64,000 nucleotides of DNA from Sanguibacter inulinus. Its GTDB lineage: Bacteria > Actinomycetota > Actinomycetes > Actinomycetales > Cellulomonadaceae. The notes beneath the pieces were generated by a model. That model was not told the origin of the DNA, searched no databases, and saw nothing but the letters and a program-made list of their open reading frames with translations. The translations under genes were made by a program, and so were the position numbers. The stretch lies in NCBI RefSeq assembly GCF_013415325.1, contig NZ_JACBYE010000010.1, positions 1 through 64,000 on the forward strand. The letters are read 5' to 3'. This document shows positions 41,254 through 48,420 of the stretch, piece after piece (position 1 is the stretch's first letter; every line of letters starts with the position of its first letter).

Positions 41254-41270
41254 GTCCACCAAAATTGGAC
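41254..41270. promoter_or_regulatory. Candidate operator of the toxin-antitoxin pair
   Basis: GTCCA-N7-TGGAC inverted repeat around an unusually A-rich core (CCAAAAT), 32 bp upstream of the toxin start. A minus-strand TACGGT -10-like box lies about 9 bp closer to the gene. RHH antitoxins commonly autorepress through such sites. Confidence 0.4.
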
Positions 41271-41427
41271 CGGGCTGGAGTGTCTGAGATTGCGAGTAGT
41301 CGTCGCCCCGATGTTGGTGGTCTGCGACGTCTGCTCGACACTGTCTGCGGTCGCAACCAGCGGCCAGGACGGTGACGACGCCCGCGACGGCCACGCGGCG
41401 GGCGTTCGTGGGAAGCAGGGGGAGAGG

Positions 41428-41459
41428 CTGGCGCGCGTCGTCGCAGGCTCGGTCCGCGG
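41428..41459 (+). repeat. 32-bp direct repeat, right copy
   Basis: Identical over 32 bp to 40476-40507; flanking bases on both sides differ. The centre-to-centre distance is 952 bp. Confidence 0.9.
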
Positions 41460-41481
41460 TCGCGGACCCGAACGGCTCGGA

Positions 41482-41487
41482 TACGGT
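41482..41487 (+). promoter_or_regulatory. -10 box for leaderless small membrane protein mRNA
   Basis: TACGGT, 6 nt before ATG 41494, same sequence as the rhaM -10. Confidence 0.4.
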
Positions 41488-41493
41488 ACGGCC

Positions 41494-41718
41494 ATGAGAA
41501 CGCAGCGGTGGCGACCCAGATGGGTGGTCGGAGCGCTCGCGGTCGCGGCAGTCGTCGTCTTCTGGTGTCTTGCTGCCCGAGGGGGAGGATGCTCCGACGC
41601 GTCCTTCGACTCGACGTGCACGACCAGCACGATGGGCGGTCTCCCGGCTCTTGTCGGCGTCCTGATCGTCGGCACCTCTGCTGTCGCCTACTGCGTGGTC
41701 CGCGCCTTCCGGAGGTAG
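41494..41718 (+). CDS. Small two-helix membrane protein
   Basis: 74 residues. Two transmembrane helices (about 10-28 and 48-68) are separated by a short loop with two Cys (GGGCSDAS, DSTCTTS). No recognisable family. It begins 35 bp after the right 32-bp repeat, and its ATG follows TACGGT by 6 nt. Lies immediately upstream of the rhaI promoter. Coding status rests on length, hydrophobicity and promoter spacing. Confidence 0.6.
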   Translation: MRTQRWRPRWVVGALAVAAVVVFWCLAARGGGCSDASFDSTCTTSTMGGLPALVGVLIVGTSAVAYCVVRAFRR

Positions 41719-41802
41719 TGCCGGCCGACGACGGACCGCTGCCAGGTGGCCCTGCTGCGCGTGCTCATCCGTCTCGTAGCAGCTCCTCCATGCCCTTCAC
41801 GG

Positions 41803-41832
41803 TTGACGGAGTCGCGCGCCGCTCCGTACAGT
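41803..41832 (+). promoter_or_regulatory. Promoter of rhaI-rhaEW operon
   Basis: TTGACG (41803-41808), 18-nt spacer, TACAGT (41827-41832). Same architecture as the rhaM promoter. Confidence 0.6.
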
Positions 41833-41837
41833 TCTCT

Positions 41838-41849
41838 TGAAACGATTCA
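41838..41849. promoter_or_regulatory. LacI-type operator upstream of rhaI
   Basis: TGAAACGATTCA followed by CAA, 5 nt after the -10. Differs at one base from the rhaM site at 34518-34529. Confidence 0.62.
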
Positions 41850-41868
41850 CAACGAGGTGGAGAGCCAG

Positions 41869-43044
41869 ATGTCACACGCTGAACTGAGCGCCGACGCGCG
41901 CCAGGCGCTGCTCGCGCAGACCATAGAGCTGCCGTCCTGGGCCTTCGGCAACTCCGGGACCAGGTTCAAGGTCTTCGCGCAGGAGGGTGTCCCGCGCGAC
42001 CCCTTCGAGAAGATTGCGGACGCTGCGCAGGTGAATCGATACACGGCGACGGCGCCGCGTGTCTCCCTGCACATCCCGTGGGACCTCACCGACGACTACG
42101 CCGCGCTGTCTGCGCACGCGCAGGACCTCGGGGTCGAGATCGGCGCGATCAACTCGAACCTCTTCCAGGACGACGACTACATGCTCGGGTCGCTCACGCA
42201 CCCGGACCCGATCGTCCGCAAGAAGGCCGTCGACCACCACCTCCAGTGCGTCGACGTCATGCGCGCCACAGGCTCGACCGATCTCAAGCTCTGGCTGCCC
42301 GACGGCCTCAACTACCCGGGCCAGGACAACCTGCGCGCCCGCCAGGACCGCCTGGCCGACGGCCTCGCCGAGATCTACGCGGCCCTCGACCCCGAGCACC
42401 GCCTCGTCATCGAGTACAAGTTCTTCGAGCCGGCCTTCTACTCCATGGACATCCCGGACTGGGGTACCGCGCTGCTGCACTGCCTCGCCCTCGGCCCGCA
42501 GGCCGTGGTCGTCCTCGACACCGGGCACCACGCACCGGGGACCAACATCGAGTTCATCGTCGCGCAGCTGCTGCGTCAGGGGCGCCTCGGCGCCTTCGAC
42601 TTCAACTCGCGCTTCTACGCCGACGACGACCTCATGGTCGGGGCGGCCGACCCCTTCCAGCTGTTCAGGATCATGCACGAGATCGTCCAGGCCGGGGCGC
42701 TCGCCCCCGACTCGGGCGTGAGCTTCATGCTCGACCAGTGCCACAACATCGAGCCCAAGATCCCCGCGCAGATCCGCTCGGTGATGAACGTCCAGGAGGC
42801 CACGGCCAAGGCGTTGCTCGTCGACACCGTCGCCCTCGACGCCGCACAGCGCTCCGGTGACGTGCTCGGTGCGAACGGCGCCCTCATGGACGCCTACAAC
42901 ACCGACGTCCGACCGCTGCTCGCCGGTCTGCGCGAAGAGCAGGGCCTGCACCCGGACCCGCTCGCCGCCTACGCGGCCTCCGGCTACGCCGAGAAGATCG
43001 TGGCCGAGCGCGTCGGTGGCGCGCAGGCCGGATGGGGAGCCTGA
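41869..43044 (+). CDS. rhaI: L-rhamnose isomerase
   Basis: 391-residue TIM-barrel isomerase of the RhaI (Pseudomonas/actinobacterial) type, distinct from E. coli RhaA. It converts L-rhamnose to L-rhamnulose. Metal and substrate residues are recognisable in WLPDGLNYPGQ, VIEYKFFEPAFY, VLDTGHHAPGTNIE, FDFNSRFYADDDL and MLDQCHNIEPK. ATG 41869 has GAGGTGGAGAG upstream. First gene of the catabolic operon; rhaEW begins 1 nt after its stop. Confidence 0.94.
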   Translation: MSHAELSADARQALLAQTIELPSWAFGNSGTRFKVFAQEGVPRDPFEKIADAAQVNRYTATAPRVSLHIPWDLTDDYAALSAHAQDLGVEIGAINSNLFQDDDYMLGSLTHPDPIVRKKAVDHHLQCVDVMRATGSTDLKLWLPDGLNYPGQDNLRARQDRLADGLAEIYAALDPEHRLVIEYKFFEPAFYSMDIPDWGTALLHCLALGPQAVVVLDTGHHAPGTNIEFIVAQLLRQGRLGAFDFNSRFYADDDLMVGAADPFQLFRIMHEIVQAGALAPDSGVSFMLDQCHNIEPKIPAQIRSVMNVQEATAKALLVDTVALDAAQRSGDVLGANGALMDAYNTDVRPLLAGLREEQGLHPDPLAAYAASGYAEKIVAERVGGAQAGWGA

Positions 43045-43045
43045 C

Positions 43046-45121
43046 ATGACGACGACCCCCAGCACCAGCACGACCACCCCCGCGGCCGACCTCGTCGCCC
43101 GGTCCAACCGCCTCGGCGCCGACCCCCGCACCACCAACTACGCCGGTGGCAACACCTCCGCCAAGGGCACCGAGACCGACCCCGTCACCGGCGAGCCTGT
43201 CGAGCTGCTGTGGGTCAAGGGCTCGGGCGGCGACCTCGGCACCCTCACGGAGAAGAACCTCGCCGTGCTGCGCCTCGACAGGATCCGCGCCCTCACCGGC
43301 GTGTACCCCGGCGTCGACCGCGAAGACGAGATGGTCGCAGCCTTCGACTACTGCCTGCACGGGAAGGGCGGTGCCGCGCCGTCGATCGACACCGCGATGC
43401 ACGGCCTCGTCGACGCCGCGCACGTCGACCACCTGCACCCCGACTCCGGCATCGCCCTCGCGACAGCCGCCGACGGCGAGGCCCTCACGGCCGAGTGCTT
43501 CGGCGACAGGGTCGTGTGGGTGCCGTGGCGCCGCCCCGGCTTCCAGCTCGGCCTGGACATCGCTGCGGTCAAGGACGCGAACCCGCAGGCCATCGGCTGC
43601 ATCCTCGGCGGGCACGGCATCACCGCCTGGGGCGAGACGAGCGACGAGGCCGAGGCCCGCAGCCTCGAGATCGTCGCGACGGCCGAGGCCTTCATCGCCG
43701 AGCGCACCGAGAGGCTCGCGGCCGAGGGGAAGCATCCCTTCGGGGCGGTCGTCCCCGGCTACGAGGCCCTCGACCCGGCCGAGCGCCGGACCAAGGCCGC
43801 GAAGCTGGCCCCGGTGATCCGCGGTCTCGCATCGACCGACGCCCCGCAGGTCGGGCACGTCACCGACTCCGACGTGGTCCTCGACGTGCTCGCCCGCGAG
43901 CGTCTCGCCGAGCTCGCGGCGCTCGGCACGAGCTGCCCCGACCACTTTCTCCGCACCAAGGTCAAGCCGCTCGTCGTCGACCTGCCGTCCTCGGCGACCG
44001 TCGACGAGATCTCTGCGCGCCTCGTCGAGCTGCACGCGGCGTACCGCGAGGACTACCAGGGCTACTACGACCGCAACGCGACCCCCGACTCCCCGGCGAT
44101 CCGCGGCGCCGACCCGGCGATCGTGCTCGTACCGGGCGTCGGCATGTTCTCCTTCGGCAAGGACAAGCAGACCGCGCGCGTCGCGGGCGAGTTCTACGTC
44201 AACGCGATCAACGTGATGCGCGGTGCCGAGGCCATCAGCACCTACGCACCCATCGACGAGGCCGAGAAGTTCCGCATCGAGTACTGGGCCCTCGAAGAGG
44301 CGAAGCTCCAGCGGATGCCCGCACCCAAGCCGCTCGCCACCCGCGTCGCGCTCGTCACCGGAGCCGGTTCGGGCATCGGCCGGGCGATCGCCGAGCGTCT
44401 GGCCGCCGAGGGGGCGTGCGTCGTCATCGCGGACCTCAACCTCGAGGGTGCGCTGGAGGTGGCCGACCAGCTCGGCGGTCCCGACGTCGCTGTCGCCGTC
44501 CGCGCGGACGTGACGAGCGAGGCCGACGTCGCCGCCCTCGTCGACGAGGCCGCGCTCGCCTTCGGTGGGGTCGACCTCGTGGTCAACAACGCCGGGCTGT
44601 CGATCTCGAAGCCGCTGCTCGAGACCACCGCGAAGGACTGGGACCTCCAGCACGACGTCATGGCCAAGGGGTCGTTCCTCGTCGCCCGCGAGGCGGCCCG
44701 CGCCATGATCGCCCAGGCGATGGGCGGCGACATCGTCTACATCGCGTCGAAGAACTCGCTCTTCGCCGGGCCCAACAACATCGCGTACTCGGCGACGAAG
44801 GCCGACCAGGCGCACCAGGTGAGGCTGCTCGCGGCCGAGCTCGGGGAGCACGGCATCCGGGTCAACGGCGTCAACCCTGACGGCGTGGTCCGTGGCTCGG
44901 GCATCTTCGCCGGAGGGTGGGGGGCCAAGCGGGCTGCGGTCTACGGCGTCGCGGAGGAGGACCTCGGTGCGTACTACGCGCAGCGCACGCTGCTCAAGCG
45001 CGAGGTGCTCCCCGAGCACGTCGCGGCCGCGGTCTACGCCCTCACCGGGCCGGACCTCAGCCAGACGACAGGGCTGCACGTGCCGGTCGACTCGGGTGTC
45101 GCGGCGGCGTTCCTGCGCTGA
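43046..45121 (+). CDS. rhaEW: Bifunctional rhamnulose-1-phosphate aldolase / short-chain dehydrogenase
   Basis: 691 residues, two enzymes in one chain. The N-terminal class II aldolase-like half (about 1-420) carries TNYAGGNTSAKG, VKGSGGDLGT and zinc ligands in HVDHLHPDS. It splits L-rhamnulose-1-phosphate into DHAP and L-lactaldehyde. The C-terminal SDR half (about 430-691) has TGAGSGIG, NNAG and catalytic Tyr/Lys in YSATKAD, and should oxidise lactaldehyde. Length is typical for this fusion. It is followed by a 226-bp gap holding the 8-bp tandem repeat before rhaB. Confidence 0.93.
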   Translation: MTTTPSTSTTTPAADLVARSNRLGADPRTTNYAGGNTSAKGTETDPVTGEPVELLWVKGSGGDLGTLTEKNLAVLRLDRIRALTGVYPGVDREDEMVAAFDYCLHGKGGAAPSIDTAMHGLVDAAHVDHLHPDSGIALATAADGEALTAECFGDRVVWVPWRRPGFQLGLDIAAVKDANPQAIGCILGGHGITAWGETSDEAEARSLEIVATAEAFIAERTERLAAEGKHPFGAVVPGYEALDPAERRTKAAKLAPVIRGLASTDAPQVGHVTDSDVVLDVLARERLAELAALGTSCPDHFLRTKVKPLVVDLPSSATVDEISARLVELHAAYREDYQGYYDRNATPDSPAIRGADPAIVLVPGVGMFSFGKDKQTARVAGEFYVNAINVMRGAEAISTYAPIDEAEKFRIEYWALEEAKLQRMPAPKPLATRVALVTGAGSGIGRAIAERLAAEGACVVIADLNLEGALEVADQLGGPDVAVAVRADVTSEADVAALVDEAALAFGGVDLVVNNAGLSISKPLLETTAKDWDLQHDVMAKGSFLVAREAARAMIAQAMGGDIVYIASKNSLFAGPNNIAYSATKADQAHQVRLLAAELGEHGIRVNGVNPDGVVRGSGIFAGGWGAKRAAVYGVAEEDLGAYYAQRTLLKREVLPEHVAAAVYALTGPDLSQTTGLHVPVDSGVAAAFLR

Positions 45122-45128
45122 CGATCAG

Positions 45129-45230
45129 CAGCACGACAGCACGACAGCACGACAGCACGACAGCACGACAGCACGACAGCACGACAGCACGACAGCACGA
45201 CAGCACGACAGCACGACAGCACGACAGCAC
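45129..45230 (+). repeat. Perfect 8-bp tandem repeat (CAGCACGA, 12 copies plus 6 bp)
   Basis: Twelve uninterrupted CAGCACGA units from 45129 to 45224 plus a partial unit to 45230, beginning 7 bp after the rhaEW stop and ending 117 bp before rhaB. No mismatches. Such perfect arrays usually vary in copy number by slippage. Confidence 0.95.
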
Positions 45231-45347
45231 AGCACCGCGCGGACCCGGGCAGCGGAGCCCGGGCCCGCGCCCCGCACGGCCGAGGCCGTGCGCACCGCCC
45301 GCGCACGGCGCGCCGGCGGGCATCAGCATCGTGGAAGGTGCAGTGAC

Positions 45348-46940
45348 GTGGAGAGACGGACGACGGCCTTCGCGGCCGTGGACCTCGGGGCCTCGAGCGG
45401 TCGCGTGATCCTCGGGCGGGTGATCCCTGGAGACGCCCTCGACGGCAGCCAGACCCGGGTCGAGCTGCACGAGGTGACGCGGTTCCCCAACGGGCCCGTC
45501 GAGGTCGACGGCACCCTGCACTGGGACATCTTGCGCCTGCACCAGGGGATCCTCGACGGGCTGCGCGCAGCGGTCCGCGAGACCCAGGCGTGCGGCGACG
45601 TCTTCGGCGGCGTCGGCATCGACTCGTGGGCTGTCGACTACGGCCTGCTCGACGCCGACGGCGCGCTGCTCGGCAACCCCGTGCACTACCGAGACTCTCG
45701 GACCGACGGTGTCCCGGCGCGGGTCTTCGATCAGATCGGCTCGGGCGAGCACTACGCCGTCAACGGTCTGCAGACCCAGCCCTTCAACACCGAGTTCCAG
45801 CTCGTGGCCGCGGCCGGGTCCGCGCAGCTCGACGCGGCCCGCACGCTGCTGCTCGTCCCCGACCTGCTGACAGCCTGGTTGACCGGTCGCCGGGTCGCCG
45901 AGGTGACGAACGCGTCGACCACCGGTCTGCTCGACGTGCGGTCGCGGCAGTGGTCCACGACCCTCGTCGACGCCTTGCAGAAGGCCTTCCCTTCGCTGCC
46001 CGAGCTCCTCGGGTCGGACGGTCTGCTCCCGGCGCTCGTCGAGCCCGGGACCGTCGTCGCGCCTCTCGCCGACGACGTCGCCCGCGCCGTCGGTGCGCCT
46101 GCCGGAGTCCCGGTCATAGCGGTCGGTTCGCACGACACAGCCTCGGCCGTGGTGGCCGTCCCCGCGACGAGCGAGCACTTCGCGTATGTCTCGTGCGGCA
46201 CGTGGTCCCTCGTCGGGCTCGAGCTCGACGCTCCGGTCCTCTCCGAGGCCAGCCGCGAGGCCAACTTCACCAACGAGCTCGGCGTCGACGGGACCGTGCG
46301 ATACCTGCGCAACGTCATGGGTCTCTGGCTGCTCCAGGAGTCCGTCCGCACGTGGAACGCGGCAGGTCTGCCCGCAGACCTGCCTGACCTGCTCGCCGCC
46401 GCTGCGCTCGTCCCGGCGCTCACCACGGTCGTCGACGTCGATGCGCCGGAGTTCCTCGCCCCCGGAGACATGCCCGCGCGGATCGCCGCTGCGGCCGAGC
46501 GGACCGGCCAGACGCCGCCGCAGTCGCAGGCCGAGACCGTCCGCTGCATCCTCGACTCCCTCGCGGTCGCCTACAGGCGGGCCGTGCGCCAGGCCGGCGA
46601 GCTGTCAGGGCGCGACGTCGACGTGGTGCACATGGTCGGCGGGGGAGTGCGCAACGAGCTGCTCTGCCAGCTCACCGCCGACGCGACAGGGCTGCCTGTG
46701 GTGGCGGGACCTGTCGAGGGGGCGGCTCTCGGCAACGTCCTCGTGCAGGCCCGCGCTGCCGGTGTCCTCAGCGGGGACCTCGCTGCGCTGCGTGCCGTGG
46801 GAGCACGAGGCGTCCCGCTGCGCAGGTACGTGCCCGGTGGCGGAGGGGCAGCAAGTCTCGCCGCAGAGCACTGGGCCACCGCGGAGGCCAGGCTCGTCGG
46901 GGCTGTGCTCGGGGCTGTGCTCGGGGCCGTCGACGCCTGA
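45348..46940 (+). CDS. rhaB: Rhamnulokinase
   Basis: 530-residue FGGY-family sugar kinase that phosphorylates L-rhamnulose. The N-terminal ATP-phosphate motif is AVDLGASSGRVILG; the substrate segment includes DSWAVDYGLLD, and the C-terminal adenine region is MVGGGVRNELLCQLTADATG. GTG 45348 has GGAAGG 9 nt upstream. It shares the strand with rhaI-rhaEW but lies past the tandem repeat, so its link to that transcript may depend on the spacer. It ends in a short A/V/L/G repeat tail. Confidence 0.93.
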   Translation: MERRTTAFAAVDLGASSGRVILGRVIPGDALDGSQTRVELHEVTRFPNGPVEVDGTLHWDILRLHQGILDGLRAAVRETQACGDVFGGVGIDSWAVDYGLLDADGALLGNPVHYRDSRTDGVPARVFDQIGSGEHYAVNGLQTQPFNTEFQLVAAAGSAQLDAARTLLLVPDLLTAWLTGRRVAEVTNASTTGLLDVRSRQWSTTLVDALQKAFPSLPELLGSDGLLPALVEPGTVVAPLADDVARAVGAPAGVPVIAVGSHDTASAVVAVPATSEHFAYVSCGTWSLVGLELDAPVLSEASREANFTNELGVDGTVRYLRNVMGLWLLQESVRTWNAAGLPADLPDLLAAAALVPALTTVVDVDAPEFLAPGDMPARIAAAAERTGQTPPQSQAETVRCILDSLAVAYRRAVRQAGELSGRDVDVVHMVGGGVRNELLCQLTADATGLPVVAGPVEGAALGNVLVQARAAGVLSGDLAALRAVGARGVPLRRYVPGGGGAASLAAEHWATAEARLVGAVLGAVLGAVDA

Positions 46941-47022
46941 CCACTCGGCTGAGGGGCCTCGAGGCAGGTGCGAGCCCAGAAGCGCTCGCCAGTCCGGAGG
47001 GCCGCCAGCCTGGCGGGGCGGC

Positions 47023-48138
47023 CTAGCCGTGCTGGACCGGCTGGTCGCGCAGCGCGAGGATGAACTCTTCGACGACCTCGCCACGGCCGTTGGCGAAGCC
47101 TGAGTCCTCACCGATCACCTCGAAGCCGCAGCGCTTGAGCACCGTCAGCGACCCGACGTTGTCCTTGGCGGTGCGGGCGTGCATCGGTCGGTCGGTCACC
47201 TCGGTGAGGATCGCGCGCAGCGCCTTGGTCGCGACACCCCGGCCCCAGTACTCGCGGCCGATCCAGTAGGTGAGCTCGTGCTCGTCGTCCTCGACGTAGG
47301 TCATGATGCTGCCCGCGACACGGCCGCCCACGAGGATCGTTCGGGCCGTGACCTGGGGGTCCTCGCGCAGGATCTTCCACCGGGCGTCGAAGCGGCCGCG
47401 GTCGGTCGGGTCCTTGACGGTGAAGGCTGCGATCCGGTTGGCCTCGCGGTCCTGCTCCATGCGGAAGAACACGTCGATGTCAGCCGAGATGATCGGGCGC
47501 AGGACGACGTCGGCCGGGGCCGCGACGAGCTCGACCTCGAAGCCCGCGGAGTTCTGCAGGAATGCTGCGTAGTGGCCGGGGCGCCCGTCGGAGGGCTTGC
47601 CGCCAGCCCACGGGTACCTGTCGGCGAAGAGCGGTGTCCAGCCCTTCTCCTGCGCAGCTGCGTACAGACGGTCGACGCGGGCCTGCGACCCCGAGTGCAG
47701 GGCGAGGTGGTTGAGGCCGGGCCGGAGCCTGTCGTGCTCGGAGGAGGACAGCGCGGCGGACTGCTCGAAGACCAGGTACGTCCCGCCGAGCCTCAGGCTG
47801 AACCCTGTGTCCCACGTCTGGAAGGGGGAGTAGCCGAGCTCGGTGAGCAGCCAGCCCCAGGTGGCGCGGGCCTCCTCGAGGTCGGGGACCCAGATCTCGA
47901 CATGGTGGAGCGTGCCGCGCGCCGAGGCGATCGGCGCGGCGGGGACCGCGGGCGCGGCAGGCGCGGCGGGGGATGCCTGACCGGAGTCGGGCACTGTGGG
48001 GGTGGACGGCGCAGACGCAGCCGAGGCCGACGACGTGTCGGTGGCTGCTGCGGTCGGGGCGGAGGGCGTGCCGAGGCCAGCCTGCGCCGAGGCAGGCTGG
48101 GCGGTCGACGACGCGGTCGTCTCGGGCTGGACAGTCAC
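47023..48138 (-). CDS. VOC (glyoxalase-like) - GNAT acetyltransferase fusion
   Basis: 371 residues. An Ala/Ser/Pro/Thr-rich N-terminus (about 1-72) precedes a VOC module (about 75-205: HHVEIWVPDLEEARATW, LNHLALHSGS, FEVELVA) and a GNAT domain (about 210-365: IGREYWGRGVATKALRAIL, VLKRCGFEVIGE). VOC domains bind metal and small molecules or confer resistance; with an acetyltransferase this suggests a detoxification role, but the substrate is unknown. TACCGT lies 6 nt before GTG 48138. Converges on rhaB. Confidence 0.85.
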   Translation of the reverse strand: MTVQPETTASSTAQPASAQAGLGTPSAPTAAATDTSSASAASAPSTPTVPDSGQASPAAPAAPAVPAAPIASARGTLHHVEIWVPDLEEARATWGWLLTELGYSPFQTWDTGFSLRLGGTYLVFEQSAALSSSEHDRLRPGLNHLALHSGSQARVDRLYAAAQEKGWTPLFADRYPWAGGKPSDGRPGHYAAFLQNSAGFEVELVAAPADVVLRPIISADIDVFFRMEQDREANRIAAFTVKDPTDRGRFDARWKILREDPQVTARTILVGGRVAGSIMTYVEDDEHELTYWIGREYWGRGVATKALRAILTEVTDRPMHARTAKDNVGSLTVLKRCGFEVIGEDSGFANGRGEVVEEFILALRDQPVQHG

Positions 48139-48144
48139 AGGTCC

Positions 48145-48150
48145 ACGGTA
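48145..48150 (-). promoter_or_regulatory. -10 box for leaderless VOC-GNAT mRNA
   Basis: TACCGT on the minus strand, 6 nt before GTG 48138. Confidence 0.45.
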
Positions 48151-48321
48151 CGCGGCGGCAGGTCGGTCACCAGTGCCGTAGGGCCTGTCCGGCGTGTGCT
48201 CATCTTCACGTTCTGGTCACGTGACACGGCGGCGCCGTGCCCCACCGCGGTGCCCATCATCGCCGAGTTCGGGCGGCTCGCAAGGCGGGGGAGCATCTCC
48301 TTCCTCACAGTGCTCAAAACT

Positions 48322-48348
48322 TAAACTACTAGCCAGGCGAGCCGATGA
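48322..48348 (+). promoter_or_regulatory. Sigma-28 (FliA/WhiG-like) promoter of first chemoreceptor
   Basis: TAAA (48322-48325), exactly 15 nt, GCCGATGA (48341-48348). It differs from the flagellar/WhiG consensus TAAA-N15-GCCGATAA at one base. It lies 73 nt upstream of ATG 48421 in a locally A/T-rich stretch. Confidence 0.7.
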
Positions 48349-48420
48349 AGTCGTCGGAGGGGGTCACTTCAACCGAAGAACGACCGACGCTGCGCCGCAG
48401 GGCGCCAGAGGAGCACCATC

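Noticed and set aside
45129-45230. Possible CRISPR array
   Set aside because: Units are 8 bp, contiguous and without spacers, so it is a simple tandem repeat. The GGCGTCC array at 61911-61952 is rejected for the same reason.
45034-45306. Minus-strand ORF with repeating VLSCCRA octapeptides
   Set aside because: Translation of the 8-bp tandem repeat (three units give eight codons); not evidence of a Cys-rich protein gene.
46999-47024. Terminator between rhaB and the VOC-GNAT gene
   Set aside because: Only a 7-bp stem with a GC-rich loop, overlapping the VOC-GNAT stop codon; too weak to call.
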